From: CAZLWA01 sp964563165
GTDB lineage: Bacteria; CLD3; SB21
Length of the DNA: 46,430 nt
NCBI GenBank assembly: GCA_964563165.1
Contig: CAZLWA010000102.1
Span: 1 to 46,430, forward strand
Direction of reading: 5' to 3'
Of the stretch, positions 1 to 7,212 are shown piece after piece. How positions within the stretch are numbered: position 1 is the first letter of the stretch; each line of letters begins with the position of its first letter. The notes beneath the pieces were generated by a model that searched no databases, had not been told where the DNA came from, and worked only from the letters and a program-made list of their open reading frames with translations. The translations under genes were made by a program, and so were the position numbers.

Positions 1-264
1 CAGGAAATCCATCCCGTTCGCCTCCAGGATCTTTCTTCGCTCGACGCCGCTGTCCGGATGCCCGTACCACATCCATTCGTACGTATCGCCCTTTTGAATG
101 TGACTGTTGGGCGGCCTCTGAATGTGATTTGCGTTGGTGAATTCCGCTTTTCGCAGAAACCAGGATTCAAGCCCTGCGGGCGTGGTCCACGCATCGTAAA
201 TTTTAGCCGCGCTCGCTTTGATCGGGATGCGTTTGATGAATTTAGTCCAATTATGTTTTGGCAT
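1..264 (-). CDS. SRPBCC (AHSA1-like) domain protein, C-terminus cut by window edge
   Basis: An open frame runs leftward from the ATG at 264-262 to the window edge without a stop, giving the first 88 residues of a protein. The start MPKHNWTKFIKRIPI, followed by AAKIYDAWTTPAGLESWF and later GDTYEWMWYG, matches the N-terminal strand and helix pattern of SRPBCC/AHSA1 (START-like) proteins, which bind hydrophobic ligands in a helix-grip fold. Family members are usually about 140-160 aa, so roughly 40% is missing. An in-frame TGA lies just upstream, so this ATG is the first possible start; only a close GAAGG precedes it. Ligand and role cannot be told from sequence. Confidence 0.8.
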   Translation of the reverse strand, partial: MPKHNWTKFIKRIPIKASAAKIYDAWTTPAGLESWFLRKAEFTNANHIQRPPNSHIQKGDTYEWMWYGHPDSGVERRKILEANGMDFL

Positions 265-298
265 CCTTCATTTGGAATAAATCAGATCAATATCTCTA

Positions 299-1285
299 TT
301 AATCATTCACTTTCTTCAGGATATCTTTCAAAATAGATCCGCCGTGGAAGCGGCCATTCTCGATAAAGATCTCATTGTTCTTGAGCCCGGCTGCGACAGA
401 GCCGGCAACATAGAGCCCGGGAACATTCGTTTCAAACGTTTTCTTATCGTATTTAGGCGCGAGCGTTTCGGGATGCACGTCCACTCCGCAGTTCAGGATC
501 ATCGCCACATCCGGCCGGTAACCCGTCAGAGCAAAAACGAAATCGTTCTTGACGGTTTGAATTTTCCTGGTTGCGGTATTTTTTATCGTCGCCGTTTTTT
601 CTGTGATCTCCTTTACAACCGAATTAAGATGAAGCGCGATGGACTTTTCATTTACGCGGTTGAGAAAATCGGGGAGGATCCAATATTTCACGGATTTTTT
701 TATTTCCGGCTGCCGATGCACAACGGTCACGCGCGCACCGTAGCGATGCAGTTCCAGCGCGGCGATGCAGGCGGAATTTTTCCCGCCGATGACCAGCACG
801 TCCTGGCCGTAATAGGGATGGGCGTCGGTATAGTAATGTGAGACTTTCGGGAGATCTTCGCCCGGAATATTCAGGGGATTCGGGTTATCATAATAACCGG
901 TTGCCAGAATGATGAAGCGCGCCCGATATGTGCATTTCACGTCCTGCGCATTTTGCGTTTCGACGGTGAATGCATCCGGATCTTTTTTCAAACTCATGAC
1001 TCTTTCGTACGTGCGGATGTTCAGTTGATAATGCTGAACGGTGCGCTTGTAGTAATTCAAACCTTCTTCGCGCGTCGGCTTGGGATTGGCGGTGCTCAGC
1101 GGCAATTCGCCGATCTCGAGCAGGTCCGGCGTCGTAAAAAAGATCATGTTAGACGGGAAATGGTAGATCGAATTGACCAGGCATCCCTTTTCGATCACGA
1201 TCGTGTTCAGATTATTCTTCTTACACTCGATCGCGCAGGAGATGCCCGTCGGCCCTGCACCGATTATCAATACGTCGTAGTTCAT
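299..1285 (-). CDS. ypdA: YpdA-family FAD/NAD(P)-dependent bacillithiol disulfide reductase-like oxidoreductase
   Basis: This 328-aa flavoprotein begins with a dinucleotide-binding fold (VLIIGAGPTG, residues 5-14) and has a second nucleotide-binding motif (VLVIGGKNSA) mid-protein plus a late ALTGYRPD segment, the order seen in the thioredoxin-reductase superfamily. The FPSNMIFFTTPDLLEIG segment and overall length fit YpdA, which uses NADPH to reduce the disulfide form of bacillithiol. No CxxC redox pair is seen, as expected for YpdA rather than TrxB. The upstream leader on the minus strand consists of a heptamer repeat array and shows no Shine-Dalgarno sequence. The family call is firm; whether this organism makes bacillithiol is not shown here. 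Confidence 0.85.
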   Translation of the reverse strand: MNYDVLIIGAGPTGISCAIECKKNNLNTIVIEKGCLVNSIYHFPSNMIFFTTPDLLEIGELPLSTANPKPTREEGLNYYKRTVQHYQLNIRTYERVMSLKKDPDAFTVETQNAQDVKCTYRARFIILATGYYDNPNPLNIPGEDLPKVSHYYTDAHPYYGQDVLVIGGKNSACIAALELHRYGARVTVVHRQPEIKKSVKYWILPDFLNRVNEKSIALHLNSVVKEITEKTATIKNTATRKIQTVKNDFVFALTGYRPDVAMILNCGVDVHPETLAPKYDKKTFETNVPGLYVAGSVAAGLKNNEIFIENGRFHGGSILKDILKKVND

Positions 1286-1288
1286 AAG

Positions 1289-1558
1289 CAGTTATCAGTC
1301 GTTAGTCGTCAGTTACCAGTGTGTAGCGGTCAGCTATCAGCTATCAGCAGTCAGCGATCAGCGATCAGCGATCAGTGATCAGTGATCAGTAATTCATAGT
1401 CATCAACAATCCAATACTCCAAACGTGAGAAGTATCAGTGATCAGTTATCAGTGATCAGTAATTCATAGTCATCAACAATCCAACACTTCAAAAATCCAT
1501 TACTCCAATGGATTAAAGCAATCGTGAAACCGTCAATAGTCAACTATAAATTATCAAT
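1289..1558. repeat. Heptamer tandem array (CAGNNNT type) with a 44-bp direct duplication
   Basis: From 1289 to 1393 the sequence reads as fifteen consecutive 7-bp units, mostly of the form CAGTTAT, CAGCTAT, CAGCGAT and CAGTGAT. The stretch 1371-1414 recurs at 1441-1484 with a single mismatch, an offset of 70 bp. The remainder up to the dnaG stop codon at 1559 is also heptad-like (on the minus strand ATTGATA, ATTTATA, GTTGACT, ATTGACG). The gap between dnaG and ypdA therefore consists almost wholly of degenerate heptads and contains no gene. Confidence 0.85.
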
Positions 1559-3388
1559 CTAGAAAATTCGTTCCTGCATGGGTTTGCCTTCCACGCTCAG
1601 CAATTGCTTTTTCGTTTTAATATTCTGAATCTGATGAAAGACGATCAGCCACGCGTCGTATAAATTCGAAATGTCTTCTTTCTCCTGTTCCATGATCTTC
1701 ATCGTTGAACGCAATGCGTCCGTTTTTTTCTCAAGCTGAAACACCTGTATGGCCGCCAGGCAATCGTCAATGTCGAAGGTATCCATTTGTTCGATCATCA
1801 GGCGGGACAATGCTTTCTGAATGTCGCCTTCGAATAATTTGGAGACCGCTTCGAAATCAAAAGATTCTTCGAGCATGAATTGATGATACACGGCTTCGGC
1901 AACTTTGTGAATCGCAGGATTTTGGAATTCCTCCGGGCGGACGTGGTTAAAAATATGCTGCGCTTGTTCAGGCTCGCCGGTCAACAGCGATTTCAGCAGC
2001 GATCGCTCCGCACGCAGAATATGTTCGGGTATATTCGCTTTCTCGTGCTTATCCGGGGCGGCTACGGGCAGGGATCTCGCTTCCTGAAAAGTTTTGCCCG
2101 ACAGTTTTTTTAATTCTGTTGCCACGACGTTTTCATCCAGGCCGATCTTATCCGATAATTCCTTGACGAAAAAATTCTGCTTGATGGGATCGCGGATGCG
2201 CGCAACGATGGCGAGGATTTCCCGCGCCGCCGCAGTACGGTCGTTGACGGTGTCCAGTTTCTTATGCAGCTGCCAATTGGAAATCCGAAAATCCAGGTAT
2301 GCTTTCCCTTTGCGGATCGTATCCTGAAATGCGTCGGACCCTTGGGCGCGCACGAACGAATCGGGATCGTGTTCCTTCGGCAGCACGATAATTTTGATGT
2401 TGAGGCCGGCCTCCAGCATCAGCGCACCGCCGCGTTCCGCCGCGCGAAGGCCCGCTTCATCGCCGTCATAAATGAGCGCGACATTTTGGGTGTAGCGGCG
2501 AATGAGATTCGCCTGATCCGTCGTAAAAGCGGTTCCGCTCGAAGCCGCAACATTGGTAATGCCGAATTGATGCAGGCTGATGCAATCGGCGTAACCTTCG
2601 ACAATAATAATTTCATCCAGTTTTCGAATGGCGTCTTTTGCCTGGGAAAGGCCGTACAAAACCTTCCCTTTTTGATAGATGGGGCTTTCGGGCGAATTCA
2701 CATATTTCGGCGAATTATTTTCCTCGCGCAATTGCCTTCCGCCGAATGCGATCACGCGGCCTGAAACATTAAAGACCGGGAACATCAAGCGATGACGGAA
2801 CCGGTCGTAATGGCCGCCGCCGCTTTTTGGAATGGCCAGGCCCGCCCTTTCTAAAAGTTTAATATCGATGGATTGCGATTGGCAATGATTCATCAGGGCG
2901 TCCCAGGCATCCGGCGCGTAGCCGATCCCGAATGCAGTTATCATTTTTTCATCGAACCCGCGTTTTTTCAAATAGTCGCGTGCATACTGCGACGGGGGAG
3001 TTTTCCATTGATCGTAAAAAAACCGGGCGGCGATCTTGTGAATGAAATATAATTCTTCAATCTCGGAATTTTCATTGGCTTCTTCCGGCGACGTGTATTG
3101 CGGCAGTTCGATATTCTTCTTTTCGGCAAGGAAACGGATCGCCTCGGGATAATTGATCTTTTCGTATGTTTTGATGAAGGAGAACACGTCGCCGCCTGTG
3201 CCGCAGCCGAAACAATAAAAGATCTGCTTGTCCGGGCTCACGGTGAAAGACGGCGTTTTCTCATTGTGAAACGGGCATAGGCCGACGTAATTGCGCCCGC
3301 GCAATTTGAGTGAAACGTATTGTGAGATCAGTTCGATGATATCCGTCGCCTGTTTGATCTCGTCAATTTTACTCTGCGGTATTTTCAT
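1559..3388 (-). CDS. dnaG: DNA primase DnaG
   Basis: This 609-aa protein makes RNA primers at the replication fork with the DnaB helicase. The N-terminal CHC2 zinc finger is complete: CPFH at residues 38-41 and CFGC at 59-62. The RNA polymerase core follows, with the TOPRIM acidic motifs IIIVEGYADC and LIYDGDEAG, and a C-terminal helical region of about 170 residues corresponding to the helicase-binding domain. Length matches the usual 580-650 aa. The start at 3388 (MKIPQSKIDEI) agrees with the family start. No rpsU or rpoD neighbour is present, so the classical macromolecular synthesis operon is not conserved here. Confidence 0.96.
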   Translation of the reverse strand: MKIPQSKIDEIKQATDIIELISQYVSLKLRGRNYVGLCPFHNEKTPSFTVSPDKQIFYCFGCGTGGDVFSFIKTYEKINYPEAIRFLAEKKNIELPQYTSPEEANENSEIEELYFIHKIAARFFYDQWKTPPSQYARDYLKKRGFDEKMITAFGIGYAPDAWDALMNHCQSQSIDIKLLERAGLAIPKSGGGHYDRFRHRLMFPVFNVSGRVIAFGGRQLREENNSPKYVNSPESPIYQKGKVLYGLSQAKDAIRKLDEIIIVEGYADCISLHQFGITNVAASSGTAFTTDQANLIRRYTQNVALIYDGDEAGLRAAERGGALMLEAGLNIKIIVLPKEHDPDSFVRAQGSDAFQDTIRKGKAYLDFRISNWQLHKKLDTVNDRTAAAREILAIVARIRDPIKQNFFVKELSDKIGLDENVVATELKKLSGKTFQEARSLPVAAPDKHEKANIPEHILRAERSLLKSLLTGEPEQAQHIFNHVRPEEFQNPAIHKVAEAVYHQFMLEESFDFEAVSKLFEGDIQKALSRLMIEQMDTFDIDDCLAAIQVFQLEKKTDALRSTMKIMEQEKEDISNLYDAWLIVFHQIQNIKTKKQLLSVEGKPMQERIF

Positions 3389-3406
3389 TTCGTTTAATAA
3401 TTATTT

Positions 3407-3427
3407 GCCACGGAGAACACAGAGAGT
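3407..3427. repeat. Short CACGGAGA/ACACAGAG-type degenerate repeat
   Basis: A short stretch just upstream of dnaG reads GCCACGGAGAACACAGAGAG, an 8-bp-period degenerate repeat. A related GACGCTAA/GACGCAAA stretch lies after the glutamate dehydrogenase gene. No function is evident. Confidence 0.45.
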
Positions 3428-3432
3428 CCTTC

Positions 3433-3474
3433 CAACTGACAACTGACAACTAACAACTAAAAACTGACACCTGA
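3433..3474. repeat. Heptamer tandem array (CAACTGA type) overlapping the 3' end of the lipid kinase gene
   Basis: Six 7-bp units are seen: CAACTGA twice, CAACTAA twice, AAACTGA and CACCTGA. On the minus strand these read TCAGTTG or TTAGTTG, the same core as the array next to ypdA. The lipid kinase stop codon (3452-3450) lies inside the array, so its last residues (QVSVFSC) are encoded by repeat units. Confidence 0.8.
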
Positions 3475-4139
3475 TGACCCAACCAGACCAGGATATCAGT
3501 TCCGCTTTCGTCCGCCGGCGTACGGCCCAGCATGGCGGCATACATTAATTCCATGACGCTACCGCTCAAGATCGGGATGCGCAAATTATCGCTCGTTCGC
3601 AGCGGAAGTAATTCTACCAGCGCCGCGCTCAGGGCTCCGGCGATCCGGATCGAAAAGGAAATATGCGAAAAGAAAAATCCGATCCCGAGGCATACGATCA
3701 GGAACGCCAATGTTCCTTCGAGCGATTTGCCGAAAAGTTTTGTCCTGCCGAATTTTTTTCCGATGATGGCCGCAGCGCCGTCGCCGAAAATCAAGAATAA
3801 CAAACACAGGATCGCAATGTCCTTGTGAAATACCATGATAACCAGCAACGATGAGATCAATAAATAGGTGGCGGCGGAATAATGGTCCGATTCACCGTCC
3901 CGCAGCATCTTACCGAAAACCCTGTGGAACCATTCGTTAAATTTTGAATGCGATAACCGCGCGTATTCTACGATCACGGCGAGACCGAGCAGACCGCCGA
4001 CCGCGATCAGCGCAACGGTGTAGTTCGTGAAGTAATATCCGATGGGAATGCCCGCGGACAAAAAGTGAAATCCTTTTCGTCTCAGTTCATTCCCAAAATG
4101 CGTATCCGCGTTCCCGGTTGTCGCTGAAAAATCGGTCAT
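3450..4139 (-). CDS. Diacylglycerol/polyprenol kinase family integral membrane protein (CTP-dependent)
   Basis: This 229-aa polytopic membrane protein resembles the SEC59/DGK1/VTE5 family, which phosphorylates dolichol, diacylglycerol or phytol using CTP. The hallmark is in the centre: LIFGDGAAAIIGKKFG followed by KSLEGTLAFL, the putative nucleotide-binding loop; an ELRRKGFHFLSAGIPI segment near the N-terminus is also typical. About six to seven hydrophobic segments can be seen. The extreme C-terminus is encoded by a heptamer repeat array and probably differs from homologues. The lipid substrate cannot be assigned. Confidence 0.75.
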   Translation of the reverse strand: MTDFSATTGNADTHFGNELRRKGFHFLSAGIPIGYYFTNYTVALIAVGGLLGLAVIVEYARLSHSKFNEWFHRVFGKMLRDGESDHYSAATYLLISSLLVIMVFHKDIAILCLLFLIFGDGAAAIIGKKFGRTKLFGKSLEGTLAFLIVCLGIGFFFSHISFSIRIAGALSAALVELLPLRTSDNLRIPILSGSVMELMYAAMLGRTPADESGTDILVWLGHQVSVFSC

Positions 4140-4302
4140 GAATTGAAAGCCATCCTATGGGAAAAATTTCAGCCAATATACTCCCTCGCATCAACAAAAT
4201 CAAAATGATTTCAATTCATGCTTCGGCTCCGCTGTGCATGACAAGGGCAAAGTTCACGATTGACTATCAATCGCAATATAGATAAATTCGGAAGAAATTT
4301 CC

Positions 4303-4323
4303 ATGCGAACGCAATTCCCATGA
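4303..4323 (+). other. Possible 6-codon leader ORF coupled to the phosphatase start
   Basis: An ATG at 4303, preceded by GGAAG at about 7 nt spacing, opens a frame of only six codons (MRTQFP) whose TGA at 4321-4323 overlaps the ATG at 4320 of the phosphatase gene as ATGA. The good Shine-Dalgarno sequence lies in front of this mini-frame and not directly in front of the phosphatase. It may be a translational-coupling leader or chance. Confidence 0.25.
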
Positions 4324-5111
4324 ACGATTCCAAAGAGCTTGATGGTTTGCTTGAGGCCGCAATGTATGCGGCGCAGGAAGCGGGGAAAATTACGCTGCGT
4401 TATTTTCAGCAGTCCAACTATACCGTCGAAATCAAAGCCGATCAATCTCCGGTGACCATTGCCGATAAGAGCACGGAAGAGTTCATGGTGCAATTCGTTC
4501 AGAAGAACTTTCCGGATCATGCGGTTTTGGGCGAGGAATTCGGCGAGATCAAAGGTTCCGCGCCGTACCGGTGGATCATCGATCCGATCGATGGAACAAA
4601 ATCGTTCATTCACGGCGTGCCCTTGTACGGAACTCTGATCGGTATCGAAGATACGCGCAAGAAGGATGCGGTGATCGGCGTGGTTAATTTCCCTGCGCTG
4701 AATGACATGATGTGGGCGAGGAAAGGCGGCGGAGCGTATTGGAACGGACGCCGGACAAAAGTTTCGGAGATCCATTCGTTCAAGGAAGCAGCGCTCCTGA
4801 CAACGGATACCAAACACATTCGTGAGCCTGAGGATGCGGCGCTTTTTGAAAAACTGAAAAATGAAGTTAAATTATTTCGCATGTGGGGTGATTGTTACGG
4901 TCATATGCTCGTAGCGACCGGGCGTGCGGAGATCATGATGGATGCAAAAATGAATTTGTGGGACGTTGCGGCCCTTAAGCCGATCGTCGAAGAAGCCGGA
5001 GGAAGATTCTTCGATTGGAAAGGCAATCGTTCGTTATATATTACGGATGCGATCGCCTGCAATGCCGCTGTGGCGGAGAATATTTTGAATATTATCGGGA
5101 GCCGGTTATGA
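4320..5111 (+). CDS. Inositol monophosphatase family protein (histidinol-phosphatase-like)
   Basis: This 263-aa Mg2+-dependent phosphatase belongs to the IMPase/FIG superfamily. The metal-binding sites are intact: GEEFGEIKG (glutamate of motif 1), WIIDPIDGTKSFIHG (motif 2) and WDVAALKPIVEEAGG (motif 3). The DPIDGTKSFIHGVP form and length are closest to histidinol-phosphatases of the HisN type, which remove phosphate from L-histidinol phosphate, but inositol-phosphate or other sugar-phosphate substrates cannot be excluded. The ATG at 4320 is preferred over a TTG at 4260, which would add 20 residues that do not look like the family. The stop overlaps the next start as ATGA, so the two genes are probably co-translated. 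Confidence 0.85.
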   Translation: MNDSKELDGLLEAAMYAAQEAGKITLRYFQQSNYTVEIKADQSPVTIADKSTEEFMVQFVQKNFPDHAVLGEEFGEIKGSAPYRWIIDPIDGTKSFIHGVPLYGTLIGIEDTRKKDAVIGVVNFPALNDMMWARKGGGAYWNGRRTKVSEIHSFKEAALLTTDTKHIREPEDAALFEKLKNEVKLFRMWGDCYGHMLVATGRAEIMMDAKMNLWDVAALKPIVEEAGGRFFDWKGNRSLYITDAIACNAAVAENILNIIGSRL

Positions 5112-7123
5112 AACGCCTGCACATTATTTTGATCGCCGTATTCGTCTTTATCGCATTGCCGGTATATTACGTCTACGATATATCCACGGTCCACATCAAA
5201 GTGAAAGATCACAAAATTTTTGTGGATGGGGATGAGGTGCAATATTTATCAGGCTCCGGCGACAGCTCGCTTCTTGGGAAACTGTACGGCGTAAACTCAA
5301 AGGGGGCGGCCCTGAGAATATTTTTGGCTGAGCGCGGATATGCTCTCAATCAAAAATTGGTGGTCCATTTCGAAGCGGATCAGGACATGGATAAGTTCTT
5401 AGACATTTTCGAAGTGGTTCATCCCCCTTCGTACCTGGAGACGCCATGGGCTGTGAAGGAGAATGATGAAGCCCGGGTGACGAACGCAAGCTTCATGGAT
5501 GTACTTCCCGGGAGGATAGATGAGGACTGGAAGCCAGAAATGGAACGAGAATATGCCGCATACGAATTTCTTGGTCGGCACTATACAATTTATTTATCCG
5601 GAAAAACTCGGGATCAACAGTCAGTTCATATTGCGATTTCAGAAGAGCGGGCTTTTTTGCTTAAAGTCATTGGGGAAGAGGAAGTTGAATCTTCAAGTAT
5701 CAGAATAAAACCAAACAGAAAAGAAGCGGCTATAAGAGCAGCAAGGAAGCGAGCTCAGCGAGCTCAACAGCCCGCGGGGAGCATCAAACTCGCATTCAGT
5801 AAGAATGAAATACGGATGATCAGATCGGATTCCATTCTTAGCTTATTTCAACCCAACGACGGCCGTTTTGATTTTGATCAAATACAAAAAGATTTAAAGT
5901 CCTCTCAGGACAATGCCTTCGAAGACCGGCTTATAGTTTGCGCTGAAACCGGTGTGGACTGCCGGACGGTCTTGACTTCTCTTGATTATATTAGAAACAT
6001 TCAAGATTCTTCAGCTCAGCCTTGTTTTAAGAATATCTCCTTTCAACGTATCATGCGCATTTCAAAAAATGAAATTGTTTACAAAAACGAACCCATTTCC
6101 ATTGAAGAATTGGTTAGAAATGAAAGAAACAATATTATTGAACGATTAGACAAGGACTTAAGTGAAGAAGCGTCTTTGGGACGGGGATACCCAATCAAAA
6201 AATTTGACAGGGCTAAACTGATCTTAATTGACCCGGATGTTCCCTATAAAATTTTTAAAAGGGTCATTTATACGACGTCCCGGAATTTCGAACCTATTTT
6301 GATGTTGTCAGCGGATCATTTGAATCTTCGACTCACCAGAATACTAGGTCCGGGAATCGATTTGGGGAGCGTCGGCGTGTCTGCAGGGGATATTCAAGTG
6401 GTGATTGACCAGAACGGGACCGCAGTCAATGCTTGTTACCAAAAAGAACTAAAAAAATCACCTGATCTGAATGGCAAACTCAGCCTACTAATAAAGGTCA
6501 ATCCTGAAGGACGCGTGGCCGGTGTAACAACGACTGTCAACACTATAGGCGATGCGGTTGCACGATGCGTCACGAACAGAATTCGCAGCTGGCGGTTTCC
6601 CCAGTTCCGCCTTGTCAATCTGATAACCATTAATAACAGTGGGAGTACTTTAAAGAGGAATCGAATTTTTCCTAAGGAGGACGTGTTTATTCCGTCGGCT
6701 TCCGGCATTCAAAATTTTCCGGAAATAGAAAGAAACCTCGCCGCCATCACCGCCGTCATTCACCAATCCGGCGAGCGTAAATACAGTGCCAGATACATTG
6801 TCCTGGATCCCGACGATCGGGTAGACACCTGGAGTATAATCAAAATACTCGAAATAGCCGGACGTTTGAGCGCCGAATTGAATGAAGCTTCTTCCTTGTT
6901 CGAGTCACGCGAAGCCAAAGTAAGATTTTATTTCAAGTCTTATGCACCAGCATCAAGTACCGGTGAACTTAGGACTGAATTAGAACCGCCTTTTATGATA
7001 TCGATGAGGGCAGGAGAGGCGGGCAGCGGTTTGATCAGCGTCGGTGTGGCTTCAATTAGGGGGGCTGCCGATAGAGACAAAGGTGAAGTCACTATAAATG
7101 AGACTTTTGTTTTTGAGAAGTAA
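5108..7123 (+). CDS. Membrane-anchored protein with degenerate ExbD/TolR-like repeats and an AgmX/PglI C-terminal-type domain
   Basis: The 671-aa product has one N-terminal membrane anchor (residues about 4-23) and a large, probably periplasmic region. Residues 28-103 follow the ExbD/TolR layout: a short strand, IFVDGDEV, a helix, then VVHFEADQDMDKFLDIFEVV, comparable to the family's 'I-D-G-x-x-V ... ADxxVPYxxVxxV'. Similar units are seen at about 226-298 (LIVCAETGVDCRTVLTSLDY), 314-400 (LILIDPDVPYKIFKRVIY) and 503-590 (YIVLDPDDRVDTWSIIKIL). Residues about 420-500 match the AgmX/PglI domain: NACYQKEL, LNGKLSLLIKVNPEGRV, VARCV and SWRFP, with its paired cysteines (C443, C487). ExbD-type proteins couple proton-motive force to outer-membrane work. 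No ExbB/TolQ gene is present. The repeats are read by eye; function is unknown. Confidence 0.6.
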   Translation: MKRLHIILIAVFVFIALPVYYVYDISTVHIKVKDHKIFVDGDEVQYLSGSGDSSLLGKLYGVNSKGAALRIFLAERGYALNQKLVVHFEADQDMDKFLDIFEVVHPPSYLETPWAVKENDEARVTNASFMDVLPGRIDEDWKPEMEREYAAYEFLGRHYTIYLSGKTRDQQSVHIAISEERAFLLKVIGEEEVESSSIRIKPNRKEAAIRAARKRAQRAQQPAGSIKLAFSKNEIRMIRSDSILSLFQPNDGRFDFDQIQKDLKSSQDNAFEDRLIVCAETGVDCRTVLTSLDYIRNIQDSSAQPCFKNISFQRIMRISKNEIVYKNEPISIEELVRNERNNIIERLDKDLSEEASLGRGYPIKKFDRAKLILIDPDVPYKIFKRVIYTTSRNFEPILMLSADHLNLRLTRILGPGIDLGSVGVSAGDIQVVIDQNGTAVNACYQKELKKSPDLNGKLSLLIKVNPEGRVAGVTTTVNTIGDAVARCVTNRIRSWRFPQFRLVNLITINNSGSTLKRNRIFPKEDVFIPSASGIQNFPEIERNLAAITAVIHQSGERKYSARYIVLDPDDRVDTWSIIKILEIAGRLSAELNEASSLFESREAKVRFYFKSYAPASSTGELRTELEPPFMISMRAGEAGSGLISVGVASIRGAADRDKGEVTINETFVFEK

Positions 7124-7164
7124 ACACGCGATGAGCGAAGAATCAAGGCATAGTTTGGGTTCTT

Positions 7165-7206
7165 AATTTGTAATTCGTAATTCTTAATTCGTAATTTGTA
7201 ATTGGA
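7165..7206. repeat. Heptamer tandem array (AATTCGT type) in front of the PFL gene
   Basis: Six consecutive 7-bp units are seen: AATTTGT, AATTCGT, AATTCTT, AATTCGT, AATTTGT, AATTGGA. The last unit supplies the GGAG that serves as the Shine-Dalgarno sequence for the ATG at 7213, at 5-6 nt spacing. The array fills most of the 89-bp gap after the ExbD/AgmX gene. Confidence 0.8.
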
Positions 7207-7212
7207 GTTCTC

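Noticed and set aside
58..336. A 92-codon plus-strand frame at the left edge
   Set aside because: It is antisense to the SRPBCC gene, whose minus-strand translation matches the family.
1289..1490. Possible CRISPR array
   Set aside because: Units are 7 bp in tandem without unique spacers of constant length, and no cas genes are present.
4260..4319. TTG start that would lengthen the phosphatase by 20 residues
   Set aside because: The added residues do not look like the family and no Shine-Dalgarno sequence precedes the TTG.
7124..7164. Possible terminator after the ExbD/AgmX gene
   Set aside because: No stable hairpin with a T tract can be drawn in this stretch.
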